64,000 nucleotides of DNA from Niebla homalea (Eukaryota > Ascomycota > Lecanoromycetes > Lecanorales > Ramalinaceae), in contig JAHGAU010000001.1 of assembly GCA_019925105.1 (NCBI GenBank), forward strand, positions 2,666,001 through 2,730,000. Direction: 5' to 3'. Shown piece by piece: positions 36,768 through 47,962 of the stretch (position 1 is its first letter; each line of letters opens with the position of its first letter). A program made the position numbers and the translations under genes. Below the pieces are notes generated by a model. It ran no database searches, was not told where the DNA came from, and saw only the letters and a list, made by a program, of their open reading frames with translations.

Positions 36768-36971
36768 TGTCTGTGAGTCGCGTGATTTGGTTGGACATAC
36801 AGGGGAAGCGAAGTGAGAAATGTTTGGCTATATGGGGTATCACGCTATCGAAATCAAAAAGCAGACAGCCTCCGTGTAAATCCCGCAAGCACGCCGTACT
36901 CGAACATGTCAACTTGAACCCGTACCACAGCTTGTCTTCGTATCGTACTTCCCTCACAGCGGGCCCCCCGT

Positions 36972-39423
36972 TCAAACCTTCACACCCGTCCAGCCAACCT
37001 TTGCCACCCTAGCCCCAACAAAGAAGCCCCCACCAAGTAGCACACAAGTCCCAGCAAAAGCCTGGGCACCGACTTTATCCTCCACCATCGTCCCCGCCAG
37101 CGGCATACCCACCAGACTGGCCACGGCCACAGTGCCCAGCAAGACTGCCAATCGGCATCTCGCGTCCTCCCGACACGCGATAGTCCACCTCTCGCTGCCT
37201 GCATACAGCACACCCATCCAAATACCCACCTCCACCTTCTCCACCCATTGTCCTCGCAGTAGATAAAAGTGTGCCGTTCTCGTCGCCGCGGTCATGAGTT
37301 CCCCCACAGCCAGCAGGAAGAGGCTGAGCACGGCCCCCGCGCAAACGCCATAGGCACACGTCAGCATGACGATGCCTGTTGTGGATGTTGCGCCGATCCA
37401 GAGGAAGAGGACGAAGGATGTGAGGAGCGTGGTTGGGATGAGGGTGTTGAGGGCGCCGAGGTGGGGTGCTACTACGGGTAGGATGAGGAGGGCGGAGGGG
37501 ATGGTGAAGGCGTTAGTGATGATGAGGAGGTTGGATGGGAGGGAGTGAGGTCCTTTCTGGTGGAGGAGAAGGGGGGCTAGCGTGGGAAGCTGTGAGGACC
37601 AGTCAACTGGTGCCCGGGTGTTAGGTGTAGAAGTAGAGACTTGCGTAAAAGAAGCCGGTGAAGAGGCCAAGGAATGTGAGGAACAGGCCGGCTAAGAGTA
37701 GAAGGAACGGAATGTCGTGGAGGATGGTCCAATCTATAGAGAGTTTCACTTTCGGTCTCTCACGCTCCGGCTCACGTAGGGTGATGCATGCAGAGACCAG
37801 AGTGACGAAGCTGATGAGTGCCATGGCTTTTGTACGTATGGTCAGTAGAGCTTGGTATGATTTGGGAAGTCTCGAGACCTCTCACCCCTAAAGGCCCATC
37901 CGTACCCGCCGCCGGTGAGGAGTTTCTCTGCCATTGCAGTATAGATCATGCCCCCTTAATATTTCCTCAATCAGCAGATGCCAAAGCAGCGACAAGGCCC
38001 TTTACCCACCAACGCCAGCACCACAGCTTGCGGCTGCAACAGCCCCATATCTCCCTGTCGATACTGAGCTGCATAGATTAGCGAACCCTGCGCCGAATAT
38101 CAGGCCCATACCGATTCCAGTACATATGCCTTGTACGAGAAACAGGTGCCACCATAGAGAACAGACACTATTAATTAGTATGGAAATTACCAGGATCATG
38201 CAGCCGCCAAACAGTACTGCGCGGAAGGGTGTAATGTCTTCCAGTAAGCCCGCAGCAAAAGCGGTGGTCAGAAGGCTAAACATCTGGCTGGACCCGATGG
38301 TAGCAGTCTTCAATGGAGCTTCATTGGGGAGGAAAAGGGAGGCATAGAAAATTTGGAACACGCCGTAGGACTAGACGTAATGTCAGTGATCAGTCGGAGT
38401 GTTGGTTAATTGACAGACTTGGAGCAGCCCACTGGATCTAGGTTAGCGGTCACGTTCACGTCTATGGACCAGACTTCCCCACAAAGTGTTCAGCATTACA
38501 AAGAAGCCCCCAAGTACTTGAAGAAATGTTCTTGACCTTGCGTCTGGAGGGCGGATGTCAGGCCGTACAAACGCCGGGAGGTGTGACTCTCTGCAGGTAG
38601 GAAGTACCTCAAAGCTGTCAGCATGGCGACTGTTCTCGGCTCGACTCCTTCTCCAGTCTTTGACCCAGTTAGGAATCGTTGATACTCTGTGTAGGTCTGG
38701 CTTGCCTTCTGGCGGCCCCTCCGCGGAGGAAATGATCTCTCTTGTAGTTCTGGGCATATCATGCAAAGACCTTTGCTCCTCCGATCTGCTTGTTGTCGCT
38801 TGACGCAACCATTCTACAGGAATTCCCCTGACAGGCAACTCCATAGAATTGTCACGTACTCTGGTGTTCTCAGTCGTAGTTTGCTTCGAGGATTCTACAG
38901 AAACGTCTTCATAGGTCTCTAGAGGCAGTGGCGGTAACGGCTTCTCTCGCGCCGAAATCGATGATGCTACCAGTCTTCCATTTTGTAGCATCGACCGGCG
39001 TGATCGCTCAATCTGCCATGGGTTTGTTGCCAGTAATCGCCCCGCATCTTCCAAGCTCAAGGTGGAAAATCGTCTTTCTCCATCCATCGTAATGTTCAAA
39101 CCGGGAGGTGGGGACACTGGCGGGATGGTCTCACTTTCGGGTCTCGTCGGAGACGGGCCACGATGGTGAGTGCCAGGGGGCTGATAGGCTTTCGCAGGTA
39201 AAAAAAGCAGATTACCCAGGTCAAGAGACTGAGCCAATGAAACAGCAGACTGAGGCCTGGTCTGCAGATAATAGGACGGTACCCTAAGAGAAGGGTTCTG
39301 GGATCCACATGCTTGCTCGGGCTCTGGTGCAGAAGCAGCCGGGTCGTCTCTGGAAGGGGAGGTGATCGTTTTCTCGTCGCACTTTTCGATTGCGCAGAGA
39401 GGCAGTCCATCCTCAGTAGGCAT
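36972..39423 (-). CDS. Monocarboxylate-type MFS transporter with long N-terminal tail
   Basis: Six exons on the minus strand: 39423-38483, 38431-38419, 38370-38010, 37954-37886, 37826-37641, 37576-36972 (2175 nt, 724 residues, frame closes). Residues 1-about 300 are a hydrophilic Ser/Pro/Arg-rich tail. The transporter part begins GGFFVMLNTFGLLQSYGVFQ, built across exons 1, 2 and 3, as in MCT/Mch-type carriers, followed by about twelve hydrophobic segments (QMFSLLTTAFAAGLL, GICTGIGMGLIFGAGFANL, FLLLLAGLFLTFLGLFTGFF, VCAGAVLSLFLLAVGEL, GTVAVASLVGMPLAG). Exon 2 has only 13 nt. Donors of introns 1 and 3 are GTGGGG and GTGGGT. Substrate unknown; related fungal proteins include Mch carriers. The long tail could be regulatory, or the start could lie downstream. 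Confidence 0.83.
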
Positions 39424-39828
39424 ATTAATGGACCAAAGAAGATCAGAAGATCAGATGAAGATCCCTTCACGTGCAAAAAGACTTAAAGAGGACGGGGTGA
39501 GGAGCCTGTCATTAACATTTGGCACAAGAGTTGGCATGGGATTGAGCTAATCGTCGAGAAATCAGCGACCGTACCACCTTGGAGTACTTGGGCTTTCGTA
39601 TTTAGACGACGAGGCTAGAAACATGTCCTGCTACGTGACCTCTTTGGCGTACCCGGAGGAGCGAAGTAAGTAGGACATTCGAACAACCATGTGGGCTCAC
39701 TTCCCTTCTTCATTTGAGAAGCATAGGGCAGACTGCGCACAGGGGAAAGCACTTTGCCAATTGTGGCAAGAGACTGTGGCAAGAGACTGACGTCTGTCAA
39801 TGTTTCAAGGGCCCGGACCGGCCACCTC

Positions 39829-40607
39829 TCAATACATGGAGTATCCGCCTGAAGCCGATATCGCCTGACCTGTCACCCATCTGCTTCGCTCCTCGGCTAA
39901 GAATGCAACAACCTGAGCGATATTATCAGGCGTGCCGATTCTGTCCTGCATGCGGATGGATCTCCTAGCTAATTCGATCACCTGGGGCATTTTACCGGTT
40001 GTCAGGATGTTAGTAGACACGGCGCCAGGATCGACAGCATTCACTGTGTGTCCTGCAGAACCGAGTTCGGCAGCTCAGCATCTCTTCAAGCCTTCAAAGG
40101 CGGCTTTTGTAGAGCAGTATAGTGACTGGTTGGCACGGCCCGCGCATGCTGCAACGGAGCTGATGTTGATGATCCGACCTAGTGAACGCAAGTGAGGTAG
40201 GACAGCCTTGGACAGAACAGTCACCGCTCGAACATTGAGATCATAATGATCTTCATAGCCCTTGAGGCTCAAATCTGCTAATGCCAACATTTTTGGATAG
40301 CCAGCATTCTCGTCAATCCCAAAGGCATCACAAGAGGCAGCAACAATTTTACCCGGGCTATCAACGTTACGAGGTTTCGTTATCGAGAGATGTGATTTGA
40401 TGGACCAAGCTTTCTACACCTTTCTGGCTGCTTGTAGAAGTAAAAGCGAAGAGGATCTGATGGGTGGACTACTCGAATGCTAATAAGTCGAGGTCCGCGA
40501 CTGACCTTGGCGCCACGCCGAGCAAGTTCCAGGGCGATCCCGGCGCCAATGCCCTGAGAAGCGCCCGTCACAATAAGGTAGCCAGCTCCCTTGAGTGTCT
40601 GCTCCAT
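39829..40607 (-). pseudogene. Short-chain dehydrogenase pseudogene with in-frame TGA
   Basis: Minus-strand SDR with NAD(P) motif TGASQGIGAGIALELARRGA, a central DLNVRAVTVLSKAVLPHL, catalytic IINISSVAAC and YCSTK (Tyr-x3-Lys), then VDPGAVSTNILTTGK and a C-terminal WVTGQAISASGGY. Directly after AFEGLKRC the codon is TGA (40077-40075), followed in the same frame by AAELGSAGHTVNAVDPG; SDRs usually have Trp or a hydrophobic residue there, so a TGG-to-TGA change is likely. The region before the NAG motif also appears about 20 residues short and I could not fit the first intron cleanly. I conclude the gene is inactive or under decay. Family resembles fungal 3-oxoacyl-ACP-reductase-like SDRs. Confidence 0.78.
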
Positions 40608-40745
40608 GATCTCGTTTCGCACAAGACCGCTTGAGATTGCCGTGTATCAACCGAGCACATGAATGTCTGTTAAAGAAAGACGTCACTGTCTTGTATCCGG
40701 TATTGAGCAACGCGAAGCGCCCCCATCTTGCCCATCCCATCTACA

Positions 40746-40753
40746 TCACGTGA
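40746..40753. promoter_or_regulatory. Palindromic E-box TCACGTGA
   Basis: A second perfect TCACGTGA in the window, located in the region between the SDR pseudogene (minus) and the SH3 gene (plus). Motif fits Cbf1/bHLH regulators; function not shown. Confidence 0.35.
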
Positions 40754-40884
40754 CTATCCAGATCCGAATTGGGACGTGCCAAGAAAACGGGCTTGAACGG
40801 AGCTTGGCGGGCTGTGCGGTTAAGACGGGAGCTGATTGGGATCCACGAGGCACGAGAACTCAACTCCCAAGAGCCGCTGTCTGA

Positions 40885-40918
40885 CTCCTAGACCTCCTCC
40901 TAGACCTCCTCCTAGACC
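40885..40918. repeat. 12-bp tandem repeat, nearly three copies
   Basis: Unit CTCCTAGACCTC is repeated almost perfectly about 120 bases upstream of the SH3-protein start codon, in its presumed leader. Confidence 0.85.
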
Positions 40919-41039
40919 ATCACTCTCGCCGTCTCACCCCTCACAAACCACCTGCTACGAGAACAATCCACAGCCCAGTGTACACATCTACAGTTGATGA
41001 TCTGAAATCTTCCCGTCTCTCGGGTCACCGCGGCCCATC

Positions 41040-41885
41040 ATGCGTCCCGAAGAGGAGCAGACCAAAGCTATTACGAATCGTTCCCTACGGACCATCCGCA
41101 CAGTACGCGTGCTCTCCCACGTTGAAAATGTCTGTCAATCCCTAATCTATGTCTAGGAACTCGAATTCCTCACAGATGCGAGCGTCATCACTCCTCAACA
41201 GCTCGCCACCTTCCTTTCTCAGCTCCCGCAGCAGACAGTCTTACATGCACCTATATCAAGCCCTGCCCCTACACCAGCACCCTCACAACCAGCAATTGCC
41301 TCACCTCCCGTCAGCCAGGTCGCTGATTCGCTGAGAAACAATTCTCTGAACGAGAAGCAGAATAGCTTTTATGCACCTACACCGTCACCAGCTCTGCCCC
41401 CGCCAGCCTACGCATCATCTGCATCGGTAGCCACTGCATCAGCGCTATATGAGTACCATCCATCAGATGCAGGAGACTTGGCCATTGTGCCAAACGATCG
41501 AATCTTCATCACAGAGTTCATGAACGCCGACTGGGCCAAGGGACGCAACGAGCGGACTGGTATGGAGGGAATTTTCCCCAGAAGCTACGTGAACGTCCTT
41601 GATGAGAAGAATGGCATCGCTCAACCACCACCTCCCCCTGCACAATCCGGCTACGGCAATATGCCTCTGGATGTCAGTCAGGCTGGCAGCAGTGTTCCGC
41701 CGAAGCAGGCTAGCAAGTTTGAGCAGAACGGCAAGAAATTTGGGAAGAAGATGGGCAATGCAGGTAGGTTCACCACCTTACAGCAAGCATGGAGACTTCA
41801 TTTTGGGCGCATTGCTGACCCGGCCATAGCTATCTTTGGCGCCGGAGCTACCATTGGATCCAACATCGTCAACGGTATTTTCTAA
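41040..41885 (+). CDS. SH3-domain protein, Lsb1/Pin3-like
   Basis: Three exons (41040-41102, 41157-41763, 41830-41885; 726 nt, 241 residues). The N-terminus NRSLRTIRTELEFLTDASVI, completed across the first intron, is the hallmark of Lsb1/Pin3 proteins. An SH3 domain follows (ALYEYHPSDAGDLAIVPNDR, ADWAKGRNERTGMEGIFPRS, YVNVL). The C-terminus is Pro-rich then Gly/Lys-rich (KKFGKKMGNA) and ends in a hydrophobic Gly-rich stretch (AIFGAGATIGSNIVNGIF) completed by the last small exon. In yeast, Lsb1 and Pin3 bind Las17/WASP and regulate actin assembly and prion formation; the same partner is inferred here. Confidence 0.88.
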
Positions 41886-42542
41886 TCTGGAGGTCGCCTT
41901 CATTGGGACCAGTACACGATGCGTTGCGGCTGCTTTGGCGTTCTAATGATGTCGCAAAGGTGAGAGGTATTGTGATAGAGCTCACCACGGCCACGACTGG
42001 CTCTTTTCAGATTTCAATCAGAATATGTGATATACCAACAAGCTTCCTCTTGACTTGAAATGATCTTCCTTTGCGCAGGCCTTCACGTTGCACATGACTT
42101 CCTTCACACTCTTTCTGCGTCTCATCTTACCAGACAAGGTCTATTCTCTGCGCAGTGTATCTCCACCGTTGTGTAAGCTAAATTGTGACCGAGCTTACTC
42201 CTCTTAAGACTACTTGAATTCAGACTTGCGTTAGATTTTCAATGACGCGCTCTGATTGGAAGACACCATTCGTTGGAGTGCGGTAGAATACGATCTTTGA
42301 ACTGGCTGCAATAGAAGCCGGATAAGTCCGCTATGTCCGAGATGGATGATGCCATCATCATTTTCGTTCAAAAAGGTGCTTGATCCTAATTCAAAAGACT
42401 CTGCTGCATTTTTCCCAGAGCATCACTCCTTCTCAACTAGAAGCATACATCACGCTCAGTCGCATTTGCACACCAACCTGCGGCTTCAGCAAATTTCTTC
42501 CGTCTTCACAAGCATTCATTTCCCTGTCGTCCGCAGCACAAG

Positions 42543-43694
42543 ATGGCTTTTCCCTACAAGAAAGTCCTCGTCATTGGCGCAACTAGTGGTATTGGTGAAG
42601 CGCTTGCCTCTCGTATCGTCCAGAATGGCAGCTCGGTGATCGTGACTGGCCGCCGCAAAGAGAGGCTCGCAGAGTTCGTCCAGAAGCATGGTAAAGACAA
42701 GGCGACTGCCGTGCCCTTTGACATCACCGAACTCGACAAGATCCCAAACTATGCTGCGAAGTATGTCCACGGTGTCTTGACTGACCCTGGTCGTGCACAA
42801 GGCTGATCTTGGAGGGTTAGCGTCACCCAAACACACCAGGATCTCGATTGTGTCATTGTCAACTCTGGAATCCAGCGTGGCTGGCAGTGGTCCAACCCCG
42901 AGAGCATCGACATGGATGTTATCCAGGAGGAGTTCACGACCAATTATACAAGTGGCGTAGCCCTCACAAAGGCTTTCTTGCCGTTCCTGCAGAGCAAGGA
43001 GAGCGAGTCGTGCATCATTTAGTAAGCCTTCCAACGTCCTGCTCTTTGAAACAGCGAAGATCGGGTTCCTTTGTACTTTGGAGCTGCACACATGAAGTCC
43101 GCCCGCCATTTGTCATGGCTGGAAGGTCTCTACCTGCTTTTTCTTGTTGTCCAGACAATTGTTCGCGGGCTTTCAAGAAGCCCGAAGAATTGAGCGCTGT
43201 GAAGTCCCTGAAGATCTCTAGAGCTGAACGCTTGTCTTACAGTACCACCTCAGCCCTCGGTATAATTCCGATGCCTCGTTGCTTCAACTACTGCGCCAGT
43301 AAAGCTGCAATGCATGCCTTCATTACGGTGCTCCGTCAGCATCTCATGGGGTCGAAGATCAAGATTGTGGAGCTTTACCCACCAGCTGTGCAGAGTGAGT
43401 CCTACTGGCGCTTGGCTTCATTCTTAGACGACCCCCAGATTACCATGAAGCTAACCACTGACACTCTATGAAGCGGAACTCCACGACGAGGATAAGCAGC
43501 CAGATATCCGTCCAAAAGGCCGGAAGTGGGGTATTCCACTAGATGAATTCACTGATGCGGCGTATGAAGGATTGAGGGCAGGACATGAGGATGTAGGAGT
43601 GAGCAACGGGAAGCAGTGGTATGAAGCTTTTGAGAGGCCAAAGAGGGAGAAGTTTGACCAGATTACGGCGCCCTCTGGAGGTTGGTCCTCATGA
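42543..43694 (+). CDS. Short-chain dehydrogenase, DltE-like
   Basis: Four exons (42543-42760, 42821-43021, 43243-43394, 43474-43694; 792 nt, 263 residues, frame closes). Rossmann motif VIGATSGIGEALASRI, an Arg pair for NADP (TGRRKERL), VNSGIQRGW in place of the usual NNAG, TNYTSGVALTKAFLPFL, YTTSALGIIP, and the catalytic YCASK (Tyr-x3-Lys). The tail AVQTELHDEDKQPDI is typical of the fungal DltE-like group. The second intron (221 nt) is long for this window. Substrate unknown. Intact, in contrast to the SDR pseudogene 2 kb away, to which it is not closely similar. Confidence 0.88.
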
Positions 43695-44466
43695 TATTGA
43701 ACGAGCTGAATGCTGTGCATGGATAGATATTACTGAAAGAATAGATTCATTGTGTAATGGCTGAAATTGCAACCGAACAAGGAGCACTATGGCTGCGTTC
43801 AATTCTTGTCAGAGGTATTGATCACTCGGTTTGAAGTTTTTCAATACGTCTCCCGAGCCAGGTAATGGCTTGTCTCGTTTGGCCAGAGTAAGTATGTTGT
43901 CCGCTAAGGCAAGCCTCTCTTCAATTGATAGTCCTTGCCGGCAATTCCTCTGGACTGGTGTCATGTCTACGAAAACTTTCTGTATATGTAAGTAGAGGCT
44001 TCTCCTGACTCAATCCTGGTCGGCAATTGCTCCAAAGGTTAGGCCAAGGCCACATGGTGGCAAAAAGTCCCTTTCAGGTCTTGTATCGTCTACTTTTTTG
44101 ATAGAAAAGTTTTAGAAAGGATATTCAGTATGATTTGACGGTCTGAATTGCGGAATTGTATCACATAGTGACCGTACTTATCGTGCTTCCAAGCAATGAG
44201 CTTTAGGGGACGCGTTGTCAGGGGGAATACGCCAAGACTTTGTTGTGATGATCGCCTCCGTAGCCCCTTTTGTTGTTGTTCTGCGCACAAATCCACTCAC
44301 CTTGCTTCCAGCACCAGCAATCACACCTCATACCAAAACAGCCTCTCGAAGCTTACGAAAACGTTTCTCCCCCCTTCAAACTACCACAAACCACCTCTCA
44401 CTATCCTCAAAGCCTTCCTCACGAAGGTCACAACCGTCTACTTCCCTCCACTCCACACAAAACAAG

Positions 44467-44859
44467 ATGACCTCAACAAACCCCACGAGCGTCACTTCGG
44501 CGACAGAGCACGTCGACACGACCATGCCCTCCCCCCCACCATCAACGTCGCTCTCCACCACCTCAACCTCCACAGCGGAGTTGGACGACTCCGCCCTGGC
44601 CGAGCTCTCCAGAGCGGACCTACGCGCCGTATTGCGGCTCCAACGCGCGCATTTCGATAAACATTGCCAGATAGCGGCACTAGAGTTGGACATACAGCGC
44701 CGTGAGGATAGGCTTCGCCACAAAGCGGAGCTGCGGGCCTTGGAAGATCGCCATAAGGCCGAGCTCAAGGACGCTCATAACGCGACGCTTCGGGCCAAGA
44801 CATTGGTCTTGCATCTGGAGAAAGAGATCAAGGAGCTGAAGGCCACAAATCAGGCATGA
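44467..44859 (+). CDS. Hypothetical coiled-coil protein, 130 aa
   Basis: Single-exon frame; the ATG at 44467 is taken because the upstream extension of the frame (to 44215) is unlike protein. The first 45 residues are Ser/Thr-rich; the remainder (from about residue 45) is a charged helix with heptad-like hydrophobic spacing (LRAVLRLQRAHFDKH, LELDIQRREDRLRHKAELRA), predicted to be a coiled coil. No family recognised. Likely a lineage-specific gene. Confidence 0.5.
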   Translation: MTSTNPTSVTSATEHVDTTMPSPPPSTSLSTTSTSTAELDDSALAELSRADLRAVLRLQRAHFDKHCQIAALELDIQRREDRLRHKAELRALEDRHKAELKDAHNATLRAKTLVLHLEKEIKELKATNQA

Positions 44860-45364
44860 GAGAGACGTTGGGGATCACGATACTGGTGATGAACCGTCAT
44901 TGTCGCTGGGCTTTGCAGCTTGATTTCGGGTGGATGTCGTGGTGTTTGGGCATGTTGCAGTCATTATTGTTATACGATTGAGAGGGGAGCTATCACTGTT
45001 TTACCAATTGTTATTGTTACTGCGTTAGGGAGTTCTACGTTAGGGGGTTAATGCAGGAGCATCATGGTGCAATTGAAGGTCTTGAGCGAGTTTGCAGAGC
45101 AAGAGCAAGTCTCTGGAGTCATTTTCTGATATCGATAAGTCAATTCCAATATTCAGACAGCCAGACAATAGTTTGATTGTGTCATTCACTAGACATGACG
45201 CTTCTCATCTCACGGTCTGAAGTCATACACAGTCCGGCGTTAGCTCAGCGGAAATAAACCAGCCTTTTGCGCCCAGAAATAGGCGCGCAAGCCAAAGGAA
45301 ACCTTGTCCCTCCTGACTCACTCGACCTCAATCGTCCCTTGTATTCCCACATAGGACCCTCATC

Positions 45365-46674
45365 ATGGACCTCACGACCAAAACGGCGGGCTTTCCCAAA
45401 CGAAAATGTGGGGTTTTGGGCTGCACCGGCAGTGTAGGACAGCGATTTTCCCTCCTCTTGGCCCAGCATCCTCACTTTGAGCTCGTCGCTGTGGGGGCGT
45501 CGGAGCGATCGAAGGGAAAGACGTATCGGGAGGCTGTGACGTGGAAGCAGACGACCTCGATGCCTCTCAAGATCGGTGATCTGGTCGTCACGGAGTGCAG
45601 GCCAGAGCATTTCAAGAATTGTGACGTGGTGTTTTCCGGGCTCGACTCGTCAGTTGCTGGGGATGTAGGTTCGTCTCACTCCATGTTGCCCCTTGCCTCT
45701 CTTTCCAGCTGCGGTATCGCTTGGGCGAACGGATATCATCGTTGGTTGCGATAGCTTTCGGCTTTGATCGACATCGGAAACGGCCCTGACGTTTGTGGAT
45801 TTGTGTATGATTGTAGAAACCGAGTTTTACCTGGCAGACATCCCCGTGTTCTCCAATGCGAAGAATCATCGACAGGCTCCTGGAATCCCACTCGTAGTGC
45901 CGACGGTCAATCTCCCCCATCTTGATCTCATCCCAGCGCAGCGACAACCTGGCAAGCGAGAGAAAGGCTTCATCGTGTGCAACTCCAATTGTGCAGTGAT
46001 TGGTATCGTCATCCCTCTTGCTGCCATACAAGCCAAATGCGGTACTGTAAGCCAGATCAACGTCTTCACGCTGCAGGCCATTTCAGGAGCCGGATACCCA
46101 GGCGTGCCGTCCAGCGACATCATTGACAATGTAATCCCGTACATTTCTGGAGAAGAGGAGAAGATGCAGCCTGAGGCTCGAAAGATCCTGGGTGGTGTCG
46201 ATGTGAGTGGCAAAGCATTTGTTGAGAGGGTAGATCTTGAGGTCGCGGCGAAGTGTACCAGAGTTCCAGTGCAAGATGGACATGTGGCCGTCGTTCAAGT
46301 AAAATTTGCTGACAGGGAGAGCGTTCCCACCGTCGACGCTGTCAAGCAGGCTTTGGATGTTTATGTATCAGAGGCGCAGATCCTCGCGTGTCCCAGCGCG
46401 CCAACGAAGGCAATCACTTTGATGTCGGAGCGAGATAGACCACAGCCCAGACTGGACCGGGACGCGGATAGGGGTTATAGTGTCAGCGTTGGACAGGTTG
46501 AGAAGGAATCGGGGACCATGTTCGATTTGAGGTTCACTGCTTTGAGCCACAACAGTGAGTTTTGCGACAGGTGTTTTTGGCCCTGCTGACTTAGCTGCGC
46601 GATAAGCCATCATCGGAGCCGCAGGATCATCGATCTTGAACGCTGAAGCTGCTGTAATCAAAGGCTATGTATGA
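45365..46674 (+). CDS. HOM2: Aspartate-semialdehyde dehydrogenase
   Basis: Three exons (45365-45668, 45817-46554, 46607-46674; 1110 nt, 369 residues). N-terminal NADP-binding motif [16 protein letters not shown], catalytic site [11 protein letters not shown] with the nucleophilic Cys160, [11 protein letters not shown] and, across the last intron, [19 protein letters not shown]. This matches the fungal Hom2 class, including the GCTG start and CNSNC. The enzyme reduces aspartyl phosphate to aspartate semialdehyde, the branch point to threonine and methionine in fungi. The second intron removes 52 nt; without it the last 23 residues, which close the active-site domain, would be lost. Confidence 0.96.
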
Positions 46675-47288
46675 TCTCGTGTTGTTGGCAGATTTCTCAC
46701 TCAGGACTCCTCCGGGACCAATCCGACTGTCGACCTTTGAATTTTGGAGCACATTGCATCCATGTCACTTCATGACCCTTCAGTACCATCCGAATAAGAT
46801 AACCGGAAGTATGAGAATCATGAAAAAGGTAGGCTACTGGCTTTTGCGTTCATTGACGGTCCCCGAGATCAAGATTTGCTGTCTGGGGCGTCATATTTTG
46901 GGCACATTCGTTTCTGCACATTTCTGGATTGCAAATACAGCTTCACTTTTCGCATTCAGATCTGCACATATGTGAGTGCAGCTTTATTCTAGCTTGCTGG
47001 AGCAGAGACTGCCAAATTGATCGTCTCATTTGCTTCAGGGATAAGAATAATCCAGATTATGTTCATGACCAATCAATCTCCTTTCGGTTTCGTAACAAAA
47101 CAGTGTTATTATTTCACGTGTGACCAATCAGTCAAGCGGGTTAGCGTATTTCATAGAGCGGTTGCTTAATCTATCACAGCAACTCCGCTCTCTCCTTCGT
47201 AACAACAACACTACCCACATATTCCGCATTCGTTACCCACATTCCTTACTCACATTCGTTATCCAAATCCCTTGTGGCATCCTACAGG

Positions 47289-47585
47289 ATGTCTCAAATG
47301 TCTGACAGCACTCGCCACTTAGACAAGCACACATTGCATGACGAAGAATACAAACATCGCAATCTTGACAACTTTCCTGGACACGATGACTCCCACCTGT
47401 CAAGCACAGGGACGATTCTTGCCACTATGGACCTAGAGGACACCCAGCTCCTCTCAAGCACCGTATACCGTCTCACGCCTGAGACGGTTCCATACCCAAC
47501 AGAACGCTTGGATTCTTTTTCCAGCCCTAGTGAGCTATCTGATCCTACAGATTACACATATACAGCTTGTCTTACGTCTTACTAG
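47289..47585 (+). CDS. Short hypothetical frame, 98 aa
   Basis: A compact frame with protein-like, acidic and Ser/Thr-rich composition (MSQMSDSTRHLDKHTLHDEE) beginning downstream of a T-rich leader. No family recognised. It could be a small independent gene, or a 5-prime exon of the zinc-knuckle gene beginning further downstream. Confidence 0.25.
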   Translation: MSQMSDSTRHLDKHTLHDEEYKHRNLDNFPGHDDSHLSSTGTILATMDLEDTQLLSSTVYRLTPETVPYPTERLDSFSSPSELSDPTDYTYTACLTSY

Positions 47586-47962
47586 TGTATTGCAAGATCT
47601 GTGTGCGGACCGGGTAAGTCTTATAGGGCCATTCTTTGTATCAGAAGTTAACATCCAATAGTATGTGGGGAACCAGGGATGGGTGCCAACCCACCGATGT
47701 CTGCGTCTGTTGCCGACAAATTTGGTAATGTCTACGTGTAGCTTTACTTTGCCAAGACGCTTACATTGGCTAGTCATGTCGGATTTCACTGCACCGAGTG
47801 GACATTCCAGTGAGTAAAATTTCGAACTTCAACCATCATTTGCTAATACCTCAAAGATATTCCGCAACACCTTACTATACCTACCCAAGTCAGATTCTAT
47901 CTTTGCGCTATCCTGCCGGTGAACCCCTACGACGCATCGGTGCATCTAATTATCAAGTAGCT

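Noticed and set aside
45238..45300. TAGCTCAGCGG resembling a tRNA A box
   Set aside because: No matching B box or cloverleaf stems downstream.
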